The notes beneath the pieces were generated by a model, which worked only from the letters and a program-made list of their open reading frames with translations, had not been told where the DNA came from and ran no database searches. DNA of 30,095 bases from a virus: the IMG/VR virus record IMGVR_UViG_3300042914_000948, positions 1 through 30,095 of that record, one strand, 5' to 3'. The position numbers and the translations under genes were made by a program. Positions within the stretch are counted from its first letter, which is position 1. The number at the start of each line of letters is the position of its first letter. This document shows positions 1 to 6,714 of this stretch, piece after piece.

Positions 1-219
1 GAGTTCATCTCATCGCTTTTTAAGATGTTTAATTTGGTTGTGATTCCAGATGACATAAATCCAAAGTTGTTGAGTTTTAAACCAATTCAAGAATATCTAT
101 CTCAAGGCTCAACAAAAGATTGGTCAAATAAATTGGACATCAGTAAAGACATCACATTGACATCTACTGCTGACTATCAAGCAATCAAAAACATTTGGAC
201 ATACAAAAGATCAACTGAC
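1..219. repeat. Left copy of the 219-bp end overlap (circular closure)
   Basis: These bases match 29877-30095 with eight substitutions and no gaps. The mismatches are at positions 6, 15, 42, 54, 57, 84, 117 and 120 of this copy, and positions 121-219 (99 bp) are identical. All eight fall on third codon positions and are synonymous in the tail gene that runs through here. The overlap implies a circular map of about 29,876 bp. The differences suggest two strain haplotypes rather than a physical terminal repeat. Confidence 0.93.
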
Positions 220-1641
220 TATTTGAACAATATTTACAATTCTCAAGGTGACCGTGTTTATGGTCGTTTGGAGTTGTTAGATCCAGAAAATGATTTTGCT
301 ACAAATGATTATAAAGTTGAATCATTATTCTTCCCATCTCCGTGTGCATTAATAAACAACACTGATATAGCCATACCTAAGTACACCAATGATTCAGGTG
401 CGTATGTTAACCCTGGGCCTCGAATCCTTTATAAAACTTTTGACCAATTTAAATTAGATATGTGGGATAATGAATCAAATGTTTTTGTATCCCGTTTCTT
501 TTATTTATTTAATCACTACACAAGTAATATTCCTTCAATTACTTCTGAAGATTTAAACTTTGGCCAAGAAGTTCCATTGCATTACACTGTCGGAATTCCT
601 TATAAAACATTGTATCAACGTTTTTGGAATGATTACATAGCTGACATTTACGCACCAGATGCACGTGTTATTGAAGGATTCTTTGCGTTAGATTTTGCCG
701 ACATTTATCAATTTAAATTCAACGATAAAATCTTTATAAAAGATGCCTATTGGCGCATCCTTGAAATTAGTGATTACGTTGTTGGTATGCAAGATAGTGT
801 TAAGGTAAAACTTATTAAAATAGTCAGCGCAACTCCAGATTGTTTATTGACAATTGCGCCAGTGATGAATGTCAATGGTAGTATTAGATTTTTAGATGGC
901 AACGGTGATACTGCTGAAGCAACTCAAGCGTGTTGTGATAAGTATGGTTACTTTTGGGTTGATCCTTATTGCTATGCAAAAATTCCAGATAGCAAATCAA
1001 AATCATTCCAAGCTGGAAATCAAGGTGAATTACTCACACGTGAGCCAGTCATAAAATCATCAGTAACCACTTTGATAACAACTCCCAACAATACTATTGA
1101 TCGCAATGTTTTGAATACAATGGTATACGGTGAAAAGAATGTTGTAACATTTGGAATCAAAGATAGTTTAGTTGGTGGCACTGCTGCGAAAGCAATGAAT
1201 AGCGGTGTGACATTAGGAGCAGGAGGTAATTACGCAGGACAATACCAAAGCGGTATAATTGAACTCAATGGTTTTGGTACGTGGACAAATAGCACAACGG
1301 GAATAAATTTACTTGCGAATAGGTCAGCTATTAGCATGCCAAATGATTCTGTGTGGTATATCAAACTGATGATTGTCGCATCTCACGCTGATGGCACTGG
1401 TATTGATTTCGGTGTGACTGCTGAATTCAATTTCAACCTTCAAAATTCGGGTGGAATATCACTCAAAAACATCACTTTGGTAGATACATATTCGGCAGGA
1501 ATTTCGGGAGATATGGAGGTGGACATGAATATTAGCGGTTCTACTTTTAATCCAATTGTATATCTTAAAAATTCAAGCTATCCGATAGCAGATGTCAACG
1601 TAACTGCTCAATTAATTTACACACAGTACCACTATGAATAA
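1..1641 (+). CDS. Large tail protein, C-terminal part (continues from 28485)
   Basis: The frame is open from the first base, so the first ATG at 25 is internal and not the start. Joined through the end overlap to the frame starting at 28485, the gene encodes about 1,010 residues, of which the last 538 or so lie here. I recognise it as the large tail-tip type of structural protein found upstream of tape measures in Bacteroidota siphoviruses. No enzymatic motif is visible. The last 200 residues are rich in Gly, Asn, Ser and beta-branched residues, which fits a beta-structured, possibly host-binding tip domain (inference). The downstream ATG at 1634 overlaps its stop by 8 nt, indicating translational coupling with the small membrane protein and tape measure. 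Confidence 0.85.
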   Translation, partial: EFISSLFKMFNLVVIPDDINPKLLSFKPIQEYLSQGSTKDWSNKLDISKDITLTSTADYQAIKNIWTYKRSTDYLNNIYNSQGDRVYGRLELLDPENDFATNDYKVESLFFPSPCALINNTDIAIPKYTNDSGAYVNPGPRILYKTFDQFKLDMWDNESNVFVSRFFYLFNHYTSNIPSITSEDLNFGQEVPLHYTVGIPYKTLYQRFWNDYIADIYAPDARVIEGFFALDFADIYQFKFNDKIFIKDAYWRILEISDYVVGMQDSVKVKLIKIVSATPDCLLTIAPVMNVNGSIRFLDGNGDTAEATQACCDKYGYFWVDPYCYAKIPDSKSKSFQAGNQGELLTREPVIKSSVTTLITTPNNTIDRNVLNTMVYGEKNVVTFGIKDSLVGGTAAKAMNSGVTLGAGGNYAGQYQSGIIELNGFGTWTNSTTGINLLANRSAISMPNDSVWYIKLMIVASHADGTGIDFGVTAEFNFNLQNSGGISLKNITLVDTYSAGISGDMEVDMNISGSTFNPIVYLKNSSYPIADVNVTAQLIYTQYHYE

Positions 1642-1810
1642 TCCACAACAGACCTTTAAGAACATTTGCGATATGCAAAAGATGGGCATTAAGTCAACCC
1701 ATCCATCAAGCGAAAATAAGTTACCAAATTGGCTAACGAAAGGCATCAATTTAAGCATTGTTGCTACTTTAATTATAGGTACGATTTACTTAATTAAAAT
1801 GATATTCTGA
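1634..1810 (+). CDS. 58-aa single-pass membrane protein before the tape measure
   Basis: This short gene overlaps the preceding tail gene by 8 nt and the tape measure start by one base (TGATG), the tight packing expected of real coupled genes. The first 36 residues are polar (MNNPQQTF onward). The rest is one hydrophobic segment of about 20 residues (NLSIVATLIIGTIYLIKMIF) that ends the protein. No family is recognised. Its position suggests a tail-assembly or tail-tip accessory role, or a membrane-interacting virion component, but the sequence does not establish this. Confidence 0.7.
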   Translation: MNNPQQTFKNICDMQKMGIKSTHPSSENKLPNWLTKGINLSIVATLIIGTIYLIKMIF

Positions 1811-3393
1811 TGGCTGAAAATAAAGTAGTAATAACGGTAGACGTTGAAGGTAACGCACCTGAAAAAACGCAATCGTTAAGGGCGCAAATGAAAGCCCTTA
1901 GGGATGAGATGTTGAAATTCCCAGAAGGCAGTGCGGAATGGGGTAAGTTATCTGCAAAAATTGGAGAGGTAAAAGATAAGATGGATGCTATGGGTGAAAG
2001 CATCTTGACCACTGTTGGCCCTCCGTTGGAAAGATTGAACTCGTCTTTTGGACTTATTGGAAATTCATTGATGAATCTTGATTTCGACAAAGCAAATGTT
2101 GGAATTAAGGGGATGACATCCGCTGTAAAAGATTTGAAATTCAAAGATGTTTCCGAAGGCGCAAAGGGATTCGGAAAGACAATGTTTGATTTGGGTAAGG
2201 CGTTACTGTTTAACCCATTGTTTCTAATTGGTGGATTTTTAGTTGCTATCATTTCCAATTTTAATGAGTTAGCTGAAGCAGGTGGATTGATTGGTGATGT
2301 GTTTGGATTCATCAAGAATGCCATTGATAAAGTCATTGGTGGATTGGTAGACTTTATGGATTGGATAGGTCTAACAGATAGCAAGGCAAAGGAACGTGAA
2401 GAGAATCAAAAGAAACTTGATAAAGAAGCAGAAGAAAGAAGAAAGAAACAAGAAGAACAATCGCTGAAAGATGCTGAACATTTACACAAAGAGAAAGAAA
2501 GGTTAGCCCAAGAAGCTGCACGTAAAGAAGCGGAACGAATTCAAAAGATTAAGAATGACCAAAAGTCATTAACTGATTTTTTATTAGGTGAAAATGAAAA
2601 GAGGTATCAAAATCTTTTAACCAATCGTGAAAAAGAACTACGTCAATTGCAGTTAAGTTATGATGAAAAGAAAAGATTAGCGCACGGTGACAAAGAACTT
2701 TTAGTGGCATTGGATAATGAGTTAAATGCGCAAAGATTAGGAATCGAATCAAAGTATTTTACTGCTTCAAAAGATATTAAAGCTGCATCAGTTCAAGAGG
2801 ACACAAGAATAAAATCTGATGGGTTACGTTCTACCATTCAATTTGCAACTGATGAGGAACTTGTAGAATATCAAAGCGCAGAAAATAAGAAAGCAATTGA
2901 AGATAGTCTATACCAACATCGCTATATGTTGGCGCAAGCATCATTGGGCGCATTGGGTTCGTTAGCTGATGCGTTAACTGCGAATGGTGTATTGAACGCT
3001 AAACAATCTTTCAAGGTCAACAAGTCTTTGCAATTAGCTCAGGCGGGTATTGGAGCAGTACAAGCGGTGCAAAATGTTTTAGCTGATCCAACTTTAATAG
3101 GGCCTGCACGTTTCATCGCTGCTGCTGCTGCGGGTATTACAGGTGCCGCGAATGTCGCAAAGATTGCAGCTATGAAATTTAATCCAGGTACAACTACTCC
3201 TCCTCCCCCTCCAGGTACAATGGGCGGTGGTGGTGGCGGTGGCTCAACTGCTGCACCTGCATTGGATTTGTCTTTCCTAAACAACCAACAAACGAAAGCA
3301 CAACCGATACAATCTTACGTTTTAGCTACTAATGTGACGAGCGCACAAGACGCACAACAGAAGATTTTAGATCAATCGAAATTAATTAAATAA
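1810..3393 (+). CDS. Tail tape measure protein
   Basis: The tape measure sets tail length and occupies the tail lumen. At 527 aa it is short for the family; at the usual 0.15 nm per residue a tail of roughly 80 nm would follow (inference). Visible parts are an N-terminal helical region, a hydrophobic stretch at about 131-149, a highly charged coiled-coil at about 190-320 (repeated EEE/RRKK/KEKE), and an Ala/Gly-rich helical segment at about 400-455 (AQAGIGAVQAV, AAAAAGITGAANVAKIAAMKF). A proline run and a seven-glycine run follow near 465-478. The last part is typical of tape measures in Bacteroidota phages. The start overlaps the stop of the small membrane protein gene. Confidence 0.88.
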   Translation: MAENKVVITVDVEGNAPEKTQSLRAQMKALRDEMLKFPEGSAEWGKLSAKIGEVKDKMDAMGESILTTVGPPLERLNSSFGLIGNSLMNLDFDKANVGIKGMTSAVKDLKFKDVSEGAKGFGKTMFDLGKALLFNPLFLIGGFLVAIISNFNELAEAGGLIGDVFGFIKNAIDKVIGGLVDFMDWIGLTDSKAKEREENQKKLDKEAEERRKKQEEQSLKDAEHLHKEKERLAQEAARKEAERIQKIKNDQKSLTDFLLGENEKRYQNLLTNREKELRQLQLSYDEKKRLAHGDKELLVALDNELNAQRLGIESKYFTASKDIKAASVQEDTRIKSDGLRSTIQFATDEELVEYQSAENKKAIEDSLYQHRYMLAQASLGALGSLADALTANGVLNAKQSFKVNKSLQLAQAGIGAVQAVQNVLADPTLIGPARFIAAAAAGITGAANVAKIAAMKFNPGTTTPPPPPGTMGGGGGGGSTAAPALDLSFLNNQQTKAQPIQSYVLATNVTSAQDAQQKILDQSKLIK

Positions 3394-3394
3394 T

Positions 3395-3991
3395 ATGAAA
3401 GAAGAAGAAATAAAAGTTATTGAGTACACCATTGATGATAGTGGATATCTTGGAGTTCACGCAATGTCATTGGTAGAAAATCCTGCCATTGAAGTGGATT
3501 TTGTAGCATTGTCAAAGACACGCAAAGTACAACAAGCTGCGGTTGAAGAAGGTGAAAGAAAAATGGTGTATGGTGCGGTGATGCTACCCGAGCAATTGAT
3601 TTATAGAGTTGATGCCGTGGGGCGGGAGTATTATTGCAAATATTCAAAAGAAACTATCAACAAGATTGCTCAAGAATATCTCAAAAGAAATATGCATCAC
3701 AATTCCAATTTAGAACACGAAATCCCAGTTGCAGGATGTACGGTTGTGGAGTCTTGGATCACAGAAGGTCAATATGACAAGAGTCAAAACTTTGGTTTCT
3801 CCTTTCCGGAGGGAACGTGGTGTATTGGTATGAAGATAGATAATGATGAGGTGTGGGCATCAATCAAACAAGGAGATGTCAAAGGCTTTTCATTAGAGGG
3901 ATTCTTCACAGAAATCAGTGATGAGTATATGACTCAACAAGAGATTGAAAAGATAATGAAAGAACTCGAAAACGAGTTAAGCGGTTTGTAA
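3395..3991 (+). CDS. Prohead maturation protease, XkdF-like
   Basis: This 198-aa protein matches the XkdF-type phage serine protease family. It shows GAVMLPEQ near 60-67, a His-rich segment (RNMHHNSNLEH), the VVESWI strand, and the hallmark GMKIDNDEVW...GDVKGFSLEGFF, where the Ser of GFSLEG is the likely nucleophile. In this family the enzyme trims scaffold and capsid during head maturation. It lies directly before the scaffold candidate and major capsid genes, which supports the role. The C-terminal helix is charged (EIEKIMKELENEL). It starts one base after the tape measure stop. Confidence 0.86.
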   Translation: MKEEEIKVIEYTIDDSGYLGVHAMSLVENPAIEVDFVALSKTRKVQQAAVEEGERKMVYGAVMLPEQLIYRVDAVGREYYCKYSKETINKIAQEYLKRNMHHNSNLEHEIPVAGCTVVESWITEGQYDKSQNFGFSFPEGTWCIGMKIDNDEVWASIKQGDVKGFSLEGFFTEISDEYMTQQEIEKIMKELENELSGL

Positions 3992-3994
3992 GAT

Positions 3995-4056
3995 TACACC
4001 GAGTGCAGGTGTATGTTTACCCGACAAAAAAGCCCTCCACGTTTGGGGGGCTTTTC
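3995..4056 (+). terminator. Intrinsic terminator after the protease gene
   Basis: A seven-pair stem (GCCCTCC 4032-4038 with GGGGGGC 4045-4051, one T-G wobble) has a six-base loop, six A on the 5' side and TTTTC on the 3' side. A second hairpin (TACACC/GGTGTA, 3995-4013) lies just upstream. A weaker hairpin (AAGTAG/CTACTT, 4103-4122) follows before the next gene. It probably reduces read-through between the tail and capsid transcripts. Confidence 0.85.
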
Positions 4057-4148
4057 TGTTGAAACAACTAAACAAACTTAAACGAAAACTATGCTGGAAC
4101 AAAAGTAGTGTTTTTGCTACTTATGATTAGAAAAAATAAAACATAGAT

Positions 4149-4739
4149 ATGAACAAAGTCACAGAAATTGTTTCTAAGTACGCTGATAGGTTGAAGGCAT
4201 TTGGCATTCAACTTTCAGCAGACGGAGAAATAACAAAAGAGCAACAGATGGCAATGGCCATTCTTGCCGATGGCACTGAGGTATATTCTCCAGATGCTGA
4301 ATTCAAAGTTGGTAGCGAGTTATTCGTAATGGATGCAGAAGGCAATCCCGTACCTGCTCCAGACGGAGAACACACAACTGCTGAAGGCAAAGTCATAGTT
4401 GTAAGCGGTGGTGTTATTGCTGAGATTAAAGAACCAATGGAAGAAGAACCAAAGGTAGAGATTGAAATCGAAGAAGAAAAACAAGCTGCTTTCGATGGAG
4501 TAAGTCGCGAAGAATTCGAATCAACAATCAACTCTTTGGTTGAAGCATTCGAAGCTAAGATTGCATCATTGAACGCTGAGAAAGAAACTCTTTCTGCAAC
4601 CATCGAAAAAATGAGTAAACAACCTGCTACAGATAGCGTGAAGAAATCAGTTGCAGTTGCTCAAAAGAGCGCACCTCTTGACTTGGCTAAAATGGATTCT
4701 AAAAACAGAATCTTCGCAATTATAAATAAATACAAATAA
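4149..4739 (+). CDS. Probable capsid scaffolding protein
   Basis: This 196-aa acidic protein sits between the prohead protease and the major capsid protein, the normal scaffold position. The middle (about 40-100) has short Gly/Pro-punctuated strands (LADGTEVYSPD, GSELFVMDAEGNPVPAPDGE, GKVIVVSGGVIAEI), suggesting a small barrel-like domain. It is followed by a Glu-rich segment and a heptad-like helix (SLVEAFEAKIASLNAEKETL). Scaffolds are typically acidic, coiled-coil and cleaved by the neighbouring protease. The assignment rests on position and composition, not on a catalytic motif. The strand-rich middle could instead mean a fused decoration-like domain. Confidence 0.65.
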   Translation: MNKVTEIVSKYADRLKAFGIQLSADGEITKEQQMAMAILADGTEVYSPDAEFKVGSELFVMDAEGNPVPAPDGEHTTAEGKVIVVSGGVIAEIKEPMEEEPKVEIEIEEEKQAAFDGVSREEFESTINSLVEAFEAKIASLNAEKETLSATIEKMSKQPATDSVKKSVAVAQKSAPLDLAKMDSKNRIFAIINKYK

Positions 4740-4756
4740 AATAAAAAAGAAAAAAA

Positions 4757-5674
4757 ATGTCAAGTTTATCAATTAACAGTTCAACCTACGCAGGTGAATT
4801 AGCGTTGCCTTACATCAACGCAGCTATTTTGTCAGGAGACACTTTGGCTAAAAATTATGTAACTCTTAAAGAAGGTGTAAAGTACAAGGCGGTTTTGAAA
4901 AGATTGTCTAACAATGCATCTTTGGTTCAAGAAGCATCTTGCGATTTCTCACAAGCTGGAGATTTGCAATTGAACGAGTCTGTATTGGTTGTATCTGATT
5001 TGAAGACTAACTTGGAACTTTGCAAAGCTGAATTTGCACGTGACTGGGAAGCTGCTCAAACAGGTCGCGGTTTTATCAACGATGTTGTTCCTTCTAACTT
5101 TGCTGATTTCTTAATCGGTTATGCTGCTGCTAAAGTTGGTGAAACTATTGAGTACACTATTTGGCAAGGTGATACAGGTGGAACTTATGATGCATTCGAT
5201 GGATTCGAAAAGAAGTTGAAGGCTGGATTGAGTGGTTCTGCTGACCAAACTTGGGCTGCTACTTTGACTGCATCAACTGTTATTGCTAACTTGAATGCAG
5301 TTATCAATGCATTGCCTGCTGCCTTGATTGGTTCACCTGATACTAAGTTGTATATGAACCGTGCTACTGCTCAGTTCTATCGCCAAGCCATCACTGCTCT
5401 TGGTTATATGCAAATGTATCAAGCTGCTGATAGCTTCAACTTGCAGTTCAACGGATACGACATTTATGTATGTCCTGGGATGTCAACTGGAACAATCGTA
5501 GCTGCTCAACAATCTAACTTGTTTGTTGGTGTTGATGCTAACTCTGATTTTGCTGAAGTTAAAGTTGTTGATATGACAATGACTGATGCATCTGACAACG
5601 TTCGTATGGCAATGAGATACCGTGTAGGTGTTCAAATTGGTATCTTGACTGACTGCGTAATCGGTCACAACTAA
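4757..5674 (+). CDS. Major capsid protein
   Basis: This 305-aa protein directly follows the scaffold candidate, has a well-defined terminator after it, and is rich in Ala, Leu and Asn with GCT/GTT-biased codons typical of very highly expressed phage genes. It resembles the HK97-fold capsid proteins of Bacteroidota phages: an N-terminal stretch with GELALPYINAAI, a central helix with FADFLIGYAAAKVGETIEY, a peptide-chain region with DTKLYMNRATAQFYRQAI, and a C-terminal strand region with VRMAMRYRVGVQIGI. I cannot confirm the fold without a profile search, but context and composition make this the best candidate in the genome. Confidence 0.85.
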   Translation: MSSLSINSSTYAGELALPYINAAILSGDTLAKNYVTLKEGVKYKAVLKRLSNNASLVQEASCDFSQAGDLQLNESVLVVSDLKTNLELCKAEFARDWEAAQTGRGFINDVVPSNFADFLIGYAAAKVGETIEYTIWQGDTGGTYDAFDGFEKKLKAGLSGSADQTWAATLTASTVIANLNAVINALPAALIGSPDTKLYMNRATAQFYRQAITALGYMQMYQAADSFNLQFNGYDIYVCPGMSTGTIVAAQQSNLFVGVDANSDFAEVKVVDMTMTDASDNVRMAMRYRVGVQIGILTDCVIGHN

Positions 5675-5691
5675 TATTAACCACAAGTAAT

Positions 5692-5725
5692 AGGGAAGGT
5701 GGTTAGGTCTGCCTTCCCTTTATTT
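5692..5725 (+). terminator. Intrinsic terminator after the capsid gene
   Basis: A perfect eight-pair stem (AGGGAAGG 5692-5699 with CCTTCCCT 5712-5719) has a 12-base loop and is followed by TTATTTTAA. It lies 17 bases after the capsid stop. This placement would let capsid mRNA be made in excess over the downstream genes. Confidence 0.88.
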
Positions 5726-5750
5726 TAACTAATAAAAAAAATATAAAATT

Positions 5751-6293
5751 ATGGCTTGTGAATTAACCGCAGGATTTACACTTGATTGCAAAGATACCAT
5801 TGGTGGAATCAAAGCAATCTACTTGCAACAACACTCTCTCTTTTCGAGTGGTGTAACTATTGACCCAAGCACAGAAGAAGTAAGCGCATTGCCAGAAGAA
5901 GATGTATACAAATACATTTGTCCAAAGCATACTGGTAGCTTCACCGAAGAAGTGGCTTCATCTGTTGAGAATGGTACAATCTTCTATACACAAACGGTAA
6001 CTGCAACATTCTTTAAGTTGACTGCTGCCCGCAGAAAACAATTGGAATTAGTTGCCAAAAATCGTTTGGTTGTTTTTGTACAAGACAACAATGACAACAT
6101 TTGGATGGTAGGTCGTATGGATGGTGCTGAAGTTACCGCAATGACAACCGCTACTGGAGTTGCGAAGGGTGATCTAAACGGATATACAATCACCTTCACT
6201 GCTGAAGAAGCACATAAAGCGTATCGTTTGGAATCGTTTACAAATACTCCTTTCGATAACTTTGATGTTACTCCTATTGCACCGACAATTTAA
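5751..6293 (+). CDS. Tail-tube-like structural protein
   Basis: This 180-aa protein has the pattern of a conserved Bacteroidota-phage structural family. It begins with CELTAGFTLDCKDTIGGIKAIYL, then a region with FTEEVASSVENGTIFYTQTVTATFFKL, and ends with GAEVTAMTTATGVAKGDLNGYTITFTAEE. The GxxxGDLNGY/TxTFxAxE end and the two-sheet beta pattern are what I would expect of a tube-forming or closely related virion protein. Read as the major tail tube protein it completes the siphovirus set, although its position between capsid and portal is unusual. It is followed by only 16 bases before the next gene. Confidence 0.68.
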   Translation: MACELTAGFTLDCKDTIGGIKAIYLQQHSLFSSGVTIDPSTEEVSALPEEDVYKYICPKHTGSFTEEVASSVENGTIFYTQTVTATFFKLTAARRKQLELVAKNRLVVFVQDNNDNIWMVGRMDGAEVTAMTTATGVAKGDLNGYTITFTAEEAHKAYRLESFTNTPFDNFDVTPIAPTI

Positions 6294-6294
6294 T

Positions 6295-6302
6295 TATATT
6301 TG
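6295..6302 (+). promoter_or_regulatory. Bacteroidota -7 element TATATTTG before the pre-portal gene
   Basis: TATATTTG matches the Bacteroidota -7 consensus TAnnTTTG and continues as TATATTTGTAG, an 11-base match to the element at 21110-21120. No good -33 TTG is seen at 17-23 bases (the nearest TTG is at 6277-6279, a 15-base spacer). The ATG at 6310 is 8 bases beyond the box, so a transcript from here would be almost leaderless. Confidence 0.4.
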
Positions 6303-6309
6303 TAGGTAA

Positions 6310-6714
6310 ATGAATTACTTACAGACTAATACCGCCTCGCAAACCCTCCTTCTCTCTTTAGAGGAGGGGGTTTTGCTTTTACCTACGTTTGAAAACTATC
6401 TGTTGATTTTACAAAACGAAATCACACTCAAAAAATATGCGGTTATTCCATCAGTTATTAGCACCAATGAAAGAATCACTGAGTTGTCAATTAGTACAAA
6501 TGTTGATGATCCAACTATGGGAGGTGTTATCATTAATGAGGGCGGCCGTTACAACTATATTATTTACGGTCAAAATTCGGGTGGTAACCTTGATCCTACT
6601 TCTGCTGATGTGGTTGGAGAGATTAAGCGTGGCTATATTGAATTTAATACGCTAACCGCCTACTTTGACCAACCATCACTAACCATACCTAATGACATCG
6701 AATACAATGGATAA
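6310..6714 (+). CDS. Conserved structural-module protein before the portal
   Basis: This 134-aa protein resembles a small family common in Bacteroidota phage structural modules: NYLQTNTASQTLLLSL at the start, a strand pair NYLLILQNEIT, then a conserved RYNYIIYGQNS and NLDPTSADVVGEIKRGYIEF near the end. The N-terminal match to the family supports the ATG at 6310, which means the terminator-like hairpin at 6341-6380 lies within coding sequence. It ends with an overlap into the portal start (ATGGATAA). The role is unknown; the beta pattern suggests a virion or head-tail interface component. Confidence 0.72.
   Translation: MNYLQTNTASQTLLLSLEEGVLLLPTFENYLLILQNEITLKKYAVIPSVISTNERITELSISTNVDDPTMGGVIINEGGRYNYIIYGQNSGGNLDPTSADVVGEIKRGYIEFNTLTAYFDQPSLTIPNDIEYNG
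6341..6380 (+). terminator. Terminator-like hairpin inside the pre-portal gene
   Basis: An eight-pair stem (CCCTCCTT 6344-6351 with GAGGAGGG 6361-6368) has a nine-base loop, AAA on the 5' side, and GGTTTTGCTTTT after it. It has the form of an intrinsic terminator but starts 31 bases inside the 6310 gene, encoding residues around Q11-L24. The preceding gene ends at 6293 with no room for its own terminator, so this may serve it or attenuate the portal transcript. Confidence 0.6.

Noticed and set aside
1-219. Physical direct terminal repeats of a linear genome
   Set aside because: The copies differ at eight silent sites and a single gene runs through the junction, which fits a circular or permuted map sampled from two strains better.
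2549-3284. Minus-strand frames opposite the tape measure gene (for example 3039-3284 with a proline run)
   Set aside because: They are shadows of biased codon use (GGT/GGC and CCT runs) in the real gene and resemble no protein family.
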